Origin: Bacteroidales bacterium
Lineage (GTDB): Bacteria; Bacteroidota; Bacteroidia; Bacteroidales; VadinHA17
Direction: 5' to 3'
Assembly (NCBI GenBank): GCA_016715075.1
Contig: JADKBK010000007.1
Location: 186,001 to 250,000 of the forward strand
Length of the DNA stretch: 64,000 bases
Position numbers and translations under genes: made by a program. This document shows, piece by piece, positions 26,411 to 34,800 of the stretch. Each line of letters starts with the position of its first letter. The stretch's first letter is position 1. The notes beneath the pieces are model-generated. The model was not told where the DNA came from. It saw only the letters and a program-made list of their open reading frames with translations, and searched no databases.

Positions 26411-28399
26411 ATGAATAAATTCTTTGCCTTCACTTTTCTCATCCTGGGAGCAATTGAATGCATTGCTCAGGAAGCATCAGATACTTCCGGAGTTCTTAGC
26501 AAAATCTACACTTTGGGTGAAGTGCAGGTAAGTGCTTCATTAGACAAGGCTTCCATCGATGCTGCCGAAATTCAGAAATACAATGCAAATGATGTAAGCA
26601 GCGCCCTCAGGACAATGCCCTCGCTGATAATCAGTGAAAATGGTTCGCGCAATGAAAGTACTGTATACCTTCGCGGGTTTGATATCCGGAGTGTGCCGGT
26701 TTATATGGACGGCATACCTGTTTATGTGCCTTATGACGGCTATGTTGATCTTGCCAGGTTTACGACAAATGATCTTGCCAGGATAGATGTTTCGAAAGGT
26801 TTTTCTTCAATGACCTATGGTGCCAATACCATTGGCGGGGCAATAAACCTTATCGGGATGAAGCCAACTCAGAAGCTTGAGCTGAGTGCCAAGGTGGGAG
26901 TAAGGAGCGGGCAGGGTTACGAAACAAAGATTAATCTTGGGAGTAACCTTGGGAAAATTTACTTTCAGACCGGATTTTCAATTCTTCAGCAGGAGTTTGT
27001 CCCGCTTTCAGCTAAGTTCGATACACTGAAACTGGAGACGGATCATCAGAGAGATAATTCATACAGGAAAGACATGAAAGGCAGTCTCAAAATCGGATTC
27101 ACACCCAATGCCACGGATGAATACAGTATTAATTATCAGTACTCACACGGAAGCAAGGGGAACCCCGTATATCTCGGCAATGATAAAAACACCCGTGTTC
27201 GTTACTGGCAGTGGCCATACTGGGATAAACAGAGTATTTATTACATTTCAAAAACAGCAATTGGTAAAAAATCGGATTTAAAAGCCCGGGCTTATTTAGA
27301 TCAGTTTAAAAACAAAATCAGCAGTTTTGACAACAATACCTATTCCACACAGAACAAAGGATCTTCATTCAACAGTTACTATGATGATTATACTGTTGGC
27401 GGGAATCTTGAATTTGGCAGCAAATGGAATGAGGAAAATCACCTCAGGGCTTCGCTGCATGCAAAAAATGACAATCACAGTGAACATAATGAGGGTGAGC
27501 CTGTGCGGCATTTTGCAGACAATACTTTTTCCCTGGGAATTGAAAATATATATAAACCCGGCAGTAAACTCAGTTTTATTCCGGGTCTGAGCTATAATAT
27601 AAGAAAGAGTCTCCGGGCTGAAGACTATAATTCAACTGACAGTACCATAATTAATTATCCTGCGAACAAAAATGATGCTCTTAATGCACAGCTGGCTACT
27701 TATTATAAGATCTCAAATGCAGTAAATGTCAGTTTTAATATTTCTTATAAAAGCCGTTTTGCAACTATGAAAGACCGTTATTCATACCGTAACGGAACTG
27801 CTTTGCCAAATCCGGACCTTAAATCTGAAACTGCTGTCAACCTGGAGCTTTCATCATCTGTTGAACTTGCCGACAAGGTAAATTTCCATCCTGAATTGTT
27901 CTACAGCCGCCTCAACAATACTATCCAGATGGTAAGCAATGTTCAGGGAGATCTTTCACAGATGCTGAATACCGGTGAGTCGGTATTTAAGGGTGTCGAT
28001 TTAAGCCTGGTTTATCAACCCGTTTCAGTTCTGAATCTGTATGCCGCTTATTCTTACATTCAAAGGAAGAACATAAGTAATCCGGATATACTCTTTACAG
28101 ATGTCCCAAATAACAAATTGTTTGCCTCCGCTGACTATACGATTGCAAAGAAACTGGGAATCACCATTTCAGGAGAATTTAATTCAGAACGCAATAATGC
28201 CAGTGATGGTACCCGTGTCTCTCCTGGATATTTTATTATGAATGGCCAGGCCTCATATCATTTCGCAAAATATATTACCGCAGAGCTTGGTGTCAATAAT
28301 ATTTTTGACAAAAATTATACTATACAGGAAGGTTATCCGGAGGCAGGCCGGAACTTTTATGCTGCCATATATTTTAATCTGCAAAGGAAAAATGAATGA
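26411..28399 (+). CDS. TonB-dependent outer-membrane receptor
   Basis: A 662-residue receptor, small for the family, with a signal peptide (about 1-19). There is no N-terminal carboxypeptidase-like extension, so it is a classic siderophore/cobalamin/metal-type receptor and not a SusC protein. The plug (about 35-150) shows LGEVQVSAS near its start, then STVYLRGFDIRSVPVYMDGIP and TYGANTIGGAINLI. The 22-strand barrel fills the remainder, ending with GRNFYAAIYFNLQ. Its stop overlaps the ATG of the DUF364 gene (ATGA). The tight coupling to a metal-chelation-fold protein and a membrane NTPase suggests a metal or metal complex as ligand. Confidence 0.93.
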   Translation: MNKFFAFTFLILGAIECIAQEASDTSGVLSKIYTLGEVQVSASLDKASIDAAEIQKYNANDVSSALRTMPSLIISENGSRNESTVYLRGFDIRSVPVYMDGIPVYVPYDGYVDLARFTTNDLARIDVSKGFSSMTYGANTIGGAINLIGMKPTQKLELSAKVGVRSGQGYETKINLGSNLGKIYFQTGFSILQQEFVPLSAKFDTLKLETDHQRDNSYRKDMKGSLKIGFTPNATDEYSINYQYSHGSKGNPVYLGNDKNTRVRYWQWPYWDKQSIYYISKTAIGKKSDLKARAYLDQFKNKISSFDNNTYSTQNKGSSFNSYYDDYTVGGNLEFGSKWNEENHLRASLHAKNDNHSEHNEGEPVRHFADNTFSLGIENIYKPGSKLSFIPGLSYNIRKSLRAEDYNSTDSTIINYPANKNDALNAQLATYYKISNAVNVSFNISYKSRFATMKDRYSYRNGTALPNPDLKSETAVNLELSSSVELADKVNFHPELFYSRLNNTIQMVSNVQGDLSQMLNTGESVFKGVDLSLVYQPVSVLNLYAAYSYIQRKNISNPDILFTDVPNNKLFASADYTIAKKLGITISGEFNSERNNASDGTRVSPGYFIMNGQASYHFAKYITAELGVNNIFDKNYTIQEGYPEAGRNFYAAIYFNLQRKNE

Positions 28400-29196
28400 T
28401 TATTGAAAAGACATTCGATCTTTTAAAACTAAGGTATAGAAATATACTCGATCAGCTGACAATATCTGATGTGAGGATAGGGATCTACCTTACTGCAGTC
28501 AGGTTATCTGATAACAGCAATGGCATATCAGCGACAATTATTGATGATCAGCCTTTCTGTGCAAAAAGCAATAGAGATTTCGGTGCTTTTACACCACTGA
28601 AAATAATTGGGCAGAAGGTGCTGGATCTTCTTGAAATCAAAAGAGATTCCACATTACTTTTATCCCTTCAGCTGGCTGTCCTGAATGCCATTTCTTCAAA
28701 GTTAATTTCAGCTGAGAATTATACAATAGCGGAGGAGATTGATCCAATTCATTTTGTGGATCTTAATTCGGGGAAAACAATAACTGTTGTCGGTGCATTT
28801 CATTCTTATATTCGTAAAATTTCAGAGACAGGAAATAAACTGAACGTCCTGGAGCTGAATGAGGCGGCTCTTCCACCGGAATACAGGAAATTCTATGTCC
28901 CGGCAGATGAGTATAAGAGGGTGCTTCCCTCATCCGATATTGTTATTATTACAGGTCAGACACTTGTAAACAAAAGTATTGATGACCTGTTGCAGGCTAT
29001 TTCCCCTGGTACACAAGTAATTGTGACTGGTCCTTCGGCAGGGATCCTGCCGGATATATTGTTTGAGAATAAAGTAAATATAATTGGCGCAGTCAGAATA
29101 ACTAAGCCAGAAGTCCTGTTTAATATAGTAAGTGAAGGAGGAACAGGTTATCATCTGTTTGAATACTGTGCACAAAAAATCTGTATTTTAAAGTGA
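28396..29196 (+). CDS. DUF4213/DUF364 putative heavy-metal-chelation protein
   Basis: A 266-residue soluble protein. The N-terminal part (about 5-95) fits the enolase-N-like DUF4213 domain, and the C-terminal part (about 110-260) is the Rossmann-like DUF364 domain (KTITVVGAFHSYIRKI, then LPSSDIVIITGQTLVNKSIDDLL and VIVTGPSAGILPDILF). The known crystal structure of a family member (Dhaf4260) led its authors to propose heavy-metal chelation at the domain interface; activity is unproven. The start overlaps the receptor stop and the stop overlaps the next GTG start, so all three products are made together. A role in handling imported metal is inferred. Confidence 0.85.
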   Translation: MIIEKTFDLLKLRYRNILDQLTISDVRIGIYLTAVRLSDNSNGISATIIDDQPFCAKSNRDFGAFTPLKIIGQKVLDLLEIKRDSTLLLSLQLAVLNAISSKLISAENYTIAEEIDPIHFVDLNSGKTITVVGAFHSYIRKISETGNKLNVLELNEAALPPEYRKFYVPADEYKRVLPSSDIVIITGQTLVNKSIDDLLQAISPGTQVIVTGPSAGILPDILFENKVNIIGAVRITKPEVLFNIVSEGGTGYHLFEYCAQKICILK

Positions 29197-30920
29197 AGCA
29201 CAGGTTAAGTGAGAAGTGGATTAAGGCATCAATTGCAGGAACGATCTGGGCAGCATCAGAGATAGTTCTGGGCAGCTTTCTGCATAATCTGAAGGTCCCA
29301 TTCAGTGGTAATATACTTACTGCAATCGGAATAATTATTCTTATATCAATAAGCTATACCTGGAATGAAAAGGGGTTATTCTGGCGTGCCGGATTAATTT
29401 GTGCCCTAATGAAGACCATGTCGCCCAGTGCTGTCATATTCGGACCGATGATAGCAATTTTTACCGAAGCTTTATTACTCGAAGTATTCGTCAGGCTTTT
29501 AGGCAGGAATATAGCAGGGTTTGCTATTGGTTCAATGCTGGCAATGTCGTGGAACCTGGTTCAGAAAATACTGAATTATATAATATTCTACGGATCAGAT
29601 ATTATTGAGGTTTACAGCAATCTTCTGAAAATAGCCCAGAAGCAGCTTGGTATCAGAACAGAAATAGTCTGGTTGCCAATTATTGTTTTATTGGTTGTTT
29701 ATTCACTGTTTGGTCTGCTGGCTGCAATTACCGGAATAAGGGTTGGGAGGAGAATGTTAAGAGAGCCTGTTCCGGATTTACCCTTAAAAAATAGTAATTC
29801 CTTTAAGGAGGTCAGCCAAAAGGGAGAGCTTGATTTCAATTATTCAATACCCTGGCTATTTATAAATATTGCCCTGATTTTCTCTGCATTTATTTTGCTG
29901 AACAAGACAACATGGATTGTCTGGAGTCTGGCAATCGTTGGAATTATAATAATCTGGTCTTTAAGATATAAAAGGGCTCTGCGTCAGCTGTCGAAGCCTA
30001 AATTCTGGATTTTTTTTGTATTTATCACCCTTGTGACAGCATTTGTTTTTACAGAGGCTCAACCGGGTGAAAATTCTTTGCTTAAAGGTCTGCTGACAGG
30101 AATTCAGATGAATTTCAGGGCCGTAGTGATCATAATGGGCTTTTCTGTTTTGGGGACTGAATTATATAATCCGGCAGTAAGGAATTTTTTTCTGAAGACT
30201 TCTTTTAAAAATCTTCCCCTGGCTCTCGAACTTTCGGCAGAAAGCCTGCCTATGTTTATCTCCAATATCCCGGATTTTAAGAGTCTGGTAAAGAATCCTG
30301 TGGCACTCTTTTCTCAGGTAATTTCTCATGCTGACAGGAGATTGTCTGAAATAAGGTTGAAAGCTGAGCCTGATACAAAAGTATTTATTGTGACCGGCTC
30401 GATCAGGGGAGGAAAAACAACTTTTGCAATGAAGCTGATAGATCTGCTCAGGAGTAAAAGCATTAAAGTGGGAGGCATACTCTCAGAGCGGGTGACGGAT
30501 GGAAATGTAACCACAGGTTATGATCTTGTCAATATTGAAACAGGCGCAAAAGAAGATTTCCTCAGGCAGGAGATTGGTACAGGAAATGAGAAGATCGGGA
30601 GATTCAGGATATCTGAAAAAGGTCTTGCAGAGGGGAGGAAGATTCTGAGATCTATGGTAAATCAGGGACACGATCTCGTTATTATTGACGAGGTTGGAAT
30701 GCTGGAACTGCAGGATAAAGGTTGGGCGGAGTGTATAGATGAACTGTTACTGAAATCTTCAAACAACATTTTATTTACAGTCAGGGATATTTATGTAGAG
30801 GATGTGAAAAGGAAATGGAATCTGGCTGAGGCTGTAATTTTCAATATTTCAGAGACTGATTATTTATCTGCAGGGAGTTATATAATTGGCTTATATACAG
30901 AAAATATTATCTTAGCATAA
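29193..30920 (+). CDS. membrane protein fused to THEP1-type NTPase, possible one-chain uptake transporter
   Basis: 575 residues from a GTG start overlapping the DUF364 stop (GTGA). Residues about 8-190 hold five to six hydrophobic helices with an ECF S-component-like look (AASEIVLGSFLHNLKVPFSG, then ALMKTMSPSAVIFGPMIAIF). Residues about 215-385 hold a second membrane part followed by an amphipathic stretch (LTGIQMNFRAVVIIMGF and LELSAESLPMFISNI) that recalls EcfT/CbiQ. Residues about 393-575 are an NTPase_1/THEP1 domain with Walker A GSIRGGKTT (402-410) and Walker B LVIIDEVGML (D499, E500). I infer an inner-membrane permease energised or gated by its own NTPase. The NTPase assignment is firm; the S and T readings are by eye only. 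Confidence 0.7.
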   Translation: MKHRLSEKWIKASIAGTIWAASEIVLGSFLHNLKVPFSGNILTAIGIIILISISYTWNEKGLFWRAGLICALMKTMSPSAVIFGPMIAIFTEALLLEVFVRLLGRNIAGFAIGSMLAMSWNLVQKILNYIIFYGSDIIEVYSNLLKIAQKQLGIRTEIVWLPIIVLLVVYSLFGLLAAITGIRVGRRMLREPVPDLPLKNSNSFKEVSQKGELDFNYSIPWLFINIALIFSAFILLNKTTWIVWSLAIVGIIIIWSLRYKRALRQLSKPKFWIFFVFITLVTAFVFTEAQPGENSLLKGLLTGIQMNFRAVVIIMGFSVLGTELYNPAVRNFFLKTSFKNLPLALELSAESLPMFISNIPDFKSLVKNPVALFSQVISHADRRLSEIRLKAEPDTKVFIVTGSIRGGKTTFAMKLIDLLRSKSIKVGGILSERVTDGNVTTGYDLVNIETGAKEDFLRQEIGTGNEKIGRFRISEKGLAEGRKILRSMVNQGHDLVIIDEVGMLELQDKGWAECIDELLLKSSNNILFTVRDIYVEDVKRKWNLAEAVIFNISETDYLSAGSYIIGLYTENIILA

Positions 30921-30939
30921 AAACAGGAGGTAAATCGTT

Positions 30940-31338
30940 ATGGCACAACTTACACAGGAGATGAAAGATATGATTCTGACCCAGCAATGTTTCCATGCAA
31001 CGGTCAGCAAGGAGGGTATTCCCAATAATGCTCCCAAGCGTTCGACGAGGATCTTCAATGATGAAACACTCATCTTTTCAGAAGGCACTGGTGGCACAAC
31101 ATACAAAAATATCCTGGATGGATCGAAAGTTTCGGTAGCCGTTGTCAACAGGGATATACTCGACGGATTCCGGTTTCTGGGAACACCGGAAGTACTTACC
31201 AGTGGAGAGATCTACGAAAAGTCTGCTGAGATGTCACTAAAAGCCGGTATGCCAAAGCCCAAAGCTGTCATCCTGGTCCATATAGATGAGATACACAGCC
31301 TTAAACCAGGCCCTATGGCCGGCAAAAAGATAGGTTAG
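30940..31338 (+). CDS. pyridoxamine 5'-phosphate oxidase-fold (split-barrel flavin-binding) protein
   Basis: A 132-residue protein of the PNPOx-like split barrel, with FHATVSKEGIPNNAPKR near the start and the strand pair TLIFSEGTGGTTYKNI. The family binds FMN, F420 or haem; it is too short and too different to be PdxH. A strong AGGAGG lies 11 bases before the ATG. It begins 19 bases after the fusion NTPase gene and may be the last gene of that operon, perhaps as a redox or cofactor-handling protein. That role is inferred. Confidence 0.75.
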   Translation: MAQLTQEMKDMILTQQCFHATVSKEGIPNNAPKRSTRIFNDETLIFSEGTGGTTYKNILDGSKVSVAVVNRDILDGFRFLGTPEVLTSGEIYEKSAEMSLKAGMPKPKAVILVHIDEIHSLKPGPMAGKKIG

Positions 31339-31352
31339 AATTTTCGAAGCGG

Positions 31353-32885
31353 TTAAAACATATGAGTCACTTCACCGTAAAAACTGCTTTTGAAAAAATC
31401 TTGGAGTACTTTTAGCCGGCTTGCAAAATCAGGATAGCTTTTCAGCTCCTTACGGGTCCAGCATTTTTCGGCATGTGCCTCAAGCCGGTCCTTTATCTGC
31501 GGATAGATCTTATCAATTGTAATCGATTCAGTCCAGAGCGGGCATTCACTGCCGATAACCATCTTCTCCTCCTCCTTTGTTAGTCCGGCAGGAACCGGAT
31601 TAAAGTTATACACTTTTTCAACAGACAGGATCAGCATCCAGCTCGGCTTGTATTTAGCATCCTCGGCATTCTCAGGATAATCGAGATAAGTCTCACCGTT
31701 ATCTGAATTAATTACCAGATGTCCTTTCTTAATTGCTTTAAATGCCTCATCTCTCAGGCGCCACGACTGGATAATTTGTCCTTCAGCCACCCCACCTTCT
31801 ATATTTTCTGCCCATGATATGGTTTTTACACCTTTGCTGTGTATGAAAGCTGATATCTCGATAAGCATTTTACTCTGAAGGTCGTTTTCATTTGTTACCC
31901 CGACTTCCTTCATTTTAGCAAGGCATAGATCACATTTGTTCCAGAGATCCTTCTGTCGTTCGTCGCCACCGATATGTATATATTCAGGTTTAAATACATC
32001 GATCAGCTCTCCGAAAATATCCTTTAAAATCTCATAGGTTTTTGGATTTCCGGCACAGAAGGCGTTGGATCCTGGTTTGTACGGACACCTGAGGTGAGGA
32101 AATGCATTCAGGACAGCCAGGGAGTGACCGGGAATATCGAATTCAGGAATAATTTTAATATTGCGCTCAGAGGCATAACTGATGATATCTTTTATCTCTT
32201 CGAGGGTATAGAATCCATTTGTCTGTACCCTGTCGGTGTCAATAACAAATGAGCCAATTGTGTTGAGTTCAGGATGTTTCAGACTCTGAACACGCCATCC
32301 CTGATCGTCCGACAGATGCCAGTGAAAGATGTTCAGTTTCATGCTTAACATATAATCCAGCACATGCTTTACTGTGGCGACCGGCTGGTAGTGGCGGGCA
32401 GCATCGAGCATGAATCCCCTGAAAGCAAAGGCAGGTTCATCTTTAATAACCATACAGGGAATATCGAACTCATTGCCATTCCAGGACTGAACAAGTACCT
32501 GTTTGAGCGTTTCAATAGCATAAAGGATACCACCATTATCAGGGGCAGCAATTTCTATTCCTTTGGAATTCACAGTCAGAGTGTAACTCTCCTTTACAGC
32601 TGTACCTGACGATTTCCTGATAATAATTTCGCTTTTGTCATCTTTGGAATTAACAGATTTATAATCGATCCCCTGAATGCAGCCAGTGTTAAGAAATTTC
32701 GCATAATCATTGCCTGAGAGGGAAATATCATTTATCCTTATGACCTTATTCAGTTTCAGGGCCGACTTCTCCATCTGAACTGATAATGGCTTTGGTATCA
32801 GGGCTATCTTATCCGGCTTTGCTCCGGTTGCGTTTACAACTATCAACATAATGAAGCAGCAGCTAGTCAGGAATATTTTTTTCAT
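31353..32885 (-). CDS. GH20 beta-N-acetylhexosaminidase (second copy), secreted
   Basis: A 510-residue GH20 enzyme with a cleavable signal peptide (about 1-22). It has an N-terminal GH20b domain, then a catalytic barrel opening with FAFRGFMLDAARHYQP, NIFHWHLSDDQGWRVQ, EFDIPGHS, and the catalytic pair D308-E309 in HIGGDERQ. It lacks the lipobox of the first GH20 (2982-4553), so the two differ in cell location and probably in linkage preference. The gene converges with the PNPOx-like gene and has a 360-base upstream region shared with the TPR gene, so the two are divergent. Confidence 0.93.
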   Translation of the reverse strand: MKKIFLTSCCFIMLIVVNATGAKPDKIALIPKPLSVQMEKSALKLNKVIRINDISLSGNDYAKFLNTGCIQGIDYKSVNSKDDKSEIIIRKSSGTAVKESYTLTVNSKGIEIAAPDNGGILYAIETLKQVLVQSWNGNEFDIPCMVIKDEPAFAFRGFMLDAARHYQPVATVKHVLDYMLSMKLNIFHWHLSDDQGWRVQSLKHPELNTIGSFVIDTDRVQTNGFYTLEEIKDIISYASERNIKIIPEFDIPGHSLAVLNAFPHLRCPYKPGSNAFCAGNPKTYEILKDIFGELIDVFKPEYIHIGGDERQKDLWNKCDLCLAKMKEVGVTNENDLQSKMLIEISAFIHSKGVKTISWAENIEGGVAEGQIIQSWRLRDEAFKAIKKGHLVINSDNGETYLDYPENAEDAKYKPSWMLILSVEKVYNFNPVPAGLTKEEEKMVIGSECPLWTESITIDKIYPQIKDRLEAHAEKCWTRKELKSYPDFASRLKVLQDFFKSSFYGEVTHMF

Positions 32886-33145
32886 GATCTTGTATTTAAA
32901 CTATATTTAAGTTACAATTAATTGATTACATAAGTTACTTCTGAACGATTTAGATTCAGTTTCCGGAGTTGTTTAAGCGGAATAAAAGTACTAAGTATTC
33001 TTTTGTTTTTCACTAGACACATATTATATTTTGGTATTTCCGAAAGAATAGCTGAGAGGTGAATCAGAGGAAATTAGAATTCCACTATTTGATTTCCCTA
33101 TACTGTTTCATGAAAGGCTGACTTCCGCATAATATCAATAAAATA

Positions 33146-33177
33146 TTTGTATAACTAAATAATTAGTTATATCTTTG
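33146..33177 (+). promoter_or_regulatory. promoter with embedded BlaI-like operator, upstream of the TPR gene
   Basis: A -33 TTTG (33146-33149) and a -7 TATCTTTG (33170-33177) are spaced by 20 bases. The whole spacer is a perfect palindrome, ATAACTAAATAATTAGTTAT (33151-33170), containing ATAAC-N10-GTTAT. The promoter of the BlaI-family gene at 36262-36292 has the same half-sites in the same position, which argues for repression by that BlaI homologue. The rest of the gap 32886-33245 shows no gene except a possible 45-codon leader at 33197-33334. Confidence 0.65.
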
Positions 33178-33196
33178 ATATTGTAAAGGAGTTCAT

Positions 33197-33334
33197 ATGA
33201 AATTCAAAAGTTCTTTAATTCCGTTTCTCACTAAAAATAAAAGCCATGAAGACAAACCTGGTTGCCTTAATTCTTATTGCCCTGTCAATCACTTCTCTTT
33301 CAGCCCAGAATATTCCGGCGGGTTCAGCAATTGA
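33197..33334 (+). CDS. possible 45-codon leader ORF overlapping the TPR gene
   Basis: ATG at 33197 preceded at good distance by AAAGGAG (33185-33191), a stronger Shine-Dalgarno sequence than that of the TPR gene itself. It ends at TGA 33332-33334 inside the TPR gene, in another frame. The peptide (opening MKFKSSLIPFLTKNK) has no recognised feature. It could be a regulatory leader, or chance. Confidence 0.25.
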   Translation: MKFKSSLIPFLTKNKSHEDKPGCLNSYCPVNHFSFSPEYSGGFSN

Positions 33335-34520
33335 TTTAATGCTTATAAAGGGAGAGTATAATAAAGTAACAGACACATGCAGACAGATTCTGGCTTATGA
33401 CAGTCTGAATCATGAGATCTATTATAAGATGGGTATAGCATACCAGAATGAACTCGAGGAAGATTCTGCGCTTAACTGCTATTATCAGGCGGCCAGACTA
33501 AACCCCGGCAATAAAACTTACAATTTCATTCTGGCAAAAGGATATTATGCCAAAGGGAATTTTAAAGCAGCACAGCCCCTGCTTAACGAACTATGTCTCA
33601 TTGATTCTTTGAAGTGGGTATATGCATATTATCTGACCGGTATATATATGCAGACAGGCAGATATGATGAAGCAATTAATATTTACAAAAGGTTCATGGA
33701 GCGGGATTCTTCCAATTGTGTTTATATCGACAAAATAGCGTATGCAAATATTAAAAAGGAAGAATTTGAGAATGCCATACGGCTGTATAACAAATCTTTA
33801 TCGATAAACGATAAGGATCTGACAGCCATAAAGAATCTGGCCTATCTGTACTCTCTGGCCGGAAGAGCTGATACAGCAATCCAGCTTTTAACGAGAGGCA
33901 TAGAGATTGAATCAACCGACCTGGATCTGTATCTGAGCAGGGCTTCACTATATTACGCCGGGCATTATACTAACAGTGCAATGGATGATTATATGGTAGT
34001 ATTATCTTCCGGAGACTCCGCTAAGCTTTATTTGAAACGAATTGGGATAGCTTATTGTAATAATCTTCAGCCGGAGGAGGGGATCAATTATCTTTTAAAA
34101 GCGTATAATAAAGATCCATCTGATTATGAAACATGCAGTTACCTGGGACAATCCTATTACAAGATGAAGGATATGGATAACAGCATTTATTATTATAATA
34201 AGGAAATCGAGATTCTAACTCCTGTTGTCAGGCAGTTGGGATTGTCCTACATCTTATTGGGTGAATCTCAGAAAGACAATGGAATATATCGTGAAGCAAT
34301 TGACAGTTATAAAAAGTCACTTGGTCTCAAGCCTGATCTGAATATATACCTGATAATAGCAAATCTCTATGATGAAAAATTAAAGGACAGGAGAAAGGCA
34401 ATTTACTATTATCAGAAATTCCTCGATAATCTGAAAAATGGCCAGAAGGACTTTACTCCCGAATACACAGAGACAATAAAACAACGGTTGGCCTTTTTGA
34501 AAACAAAGCCTGCTAATTAG
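33246..34520 (+). CDS. periplasmic tetratricopeptide-repeat protein
   Basis: A 424-residue protein with a signal peptide (about 1-20, cleavage after LSA) and about ten TPR units covering the rest. Each has the helix-turn-helix pattern with alanine and tyrosine anchors (for example YDEAINIYKRFMERDSSN, FENAIRLYNKSLSIN, and YREAIDSYKKSLGLKPD). A stop lies in frame upstream, so 33246 is the earliest start. TPR arrays mediate protein contacts; no enzyme domain is present. Its promoter carries a putative BlaI operator matching that of the BlaI/M56 operon 3 kb downstream, so it is probably part of an envelope-stress or cell-wall regulon. Confidence 0.82.
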   Translation: MKTNLVALILIALSITSLSAQNIPAGSAIDLMLIKGEYNKVTDTCRQILAYDSLNHEIYYKMGIAYQNELEEDSALNCYYQAARLNPGNKTYNFILAKGYYAKGNFKAAQPLLNELCLIDSLKWVYAYYLTGIYMQTGRYDEAINIYKRFMERDSSNCVYIDKIAYANIKKEEFENAIRLYNKSLSINDKDLTAIKNLAYLYSLAGRADTAIQLLTRGIEIESTDLDLYLSRASLYYAGHYTNSAMDDYMVVLSSGDSAKLYLKRIGIAYCNNLQPEEGINYLLKAYNKDPSDYETCSYLGQSYYKMKDMDNSIYYYNKEIEILTPVVRQLGLSYILLGESQKDNGIYREAIDSYKKSLGLKPDLNIYLIIANLYDEKLKDRRKAIYYYQKFLDNLKNGQKDFTPEYTETIKQRLAFLKTKPAN

Positions 34521-34561
34521 GGAAAAGGCGCTGTCATTAATCTAAAATTTCAATTCATTTT

Positions 34562-34773
34562 TCTCTGTGGTTCTCTGTGACTTCTCTGTGACTCTCTGTG
34601 TAACAAATAATTAAGAACTTACACAGAGTCCCTCCCGTCCCGATAGCTATCGGGAGTTATCGGGAAGCTATCGGGAACAGAGGTACCACAGAGGTCCACG
34701 GAGGACTTTTAAAGCAGCACTCTTAATTGTTGATTCCCTTTGCGATTAGTCAATTTCGACTTTATCAACAGCT
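34562..34773. repeat. nested palindromic repeats between the TPR and OYE genes
   Basis: The left arm 34562-34603 (repeated CTCTGTG units) is complementary to the right arm from 34621 on (ACACAGAGT ... ACCACAGAGG). The right arm is split by an inserted CCCGATA palindrome cluster at 34634-34675, which contains the perfect CCCGATAGCTATCGGG at 34639-34654. At 34756-34773 a CGACTTTATCAACAGCTC tail resembles the outer ends of the elements at 19821-19911 and 54063-54214. One repeat family seems to have inserted into another. Confidence 0.7.
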
Positions 34774-34800
34774 CAGGTACCCGGGGATTTGATTTTCAGA

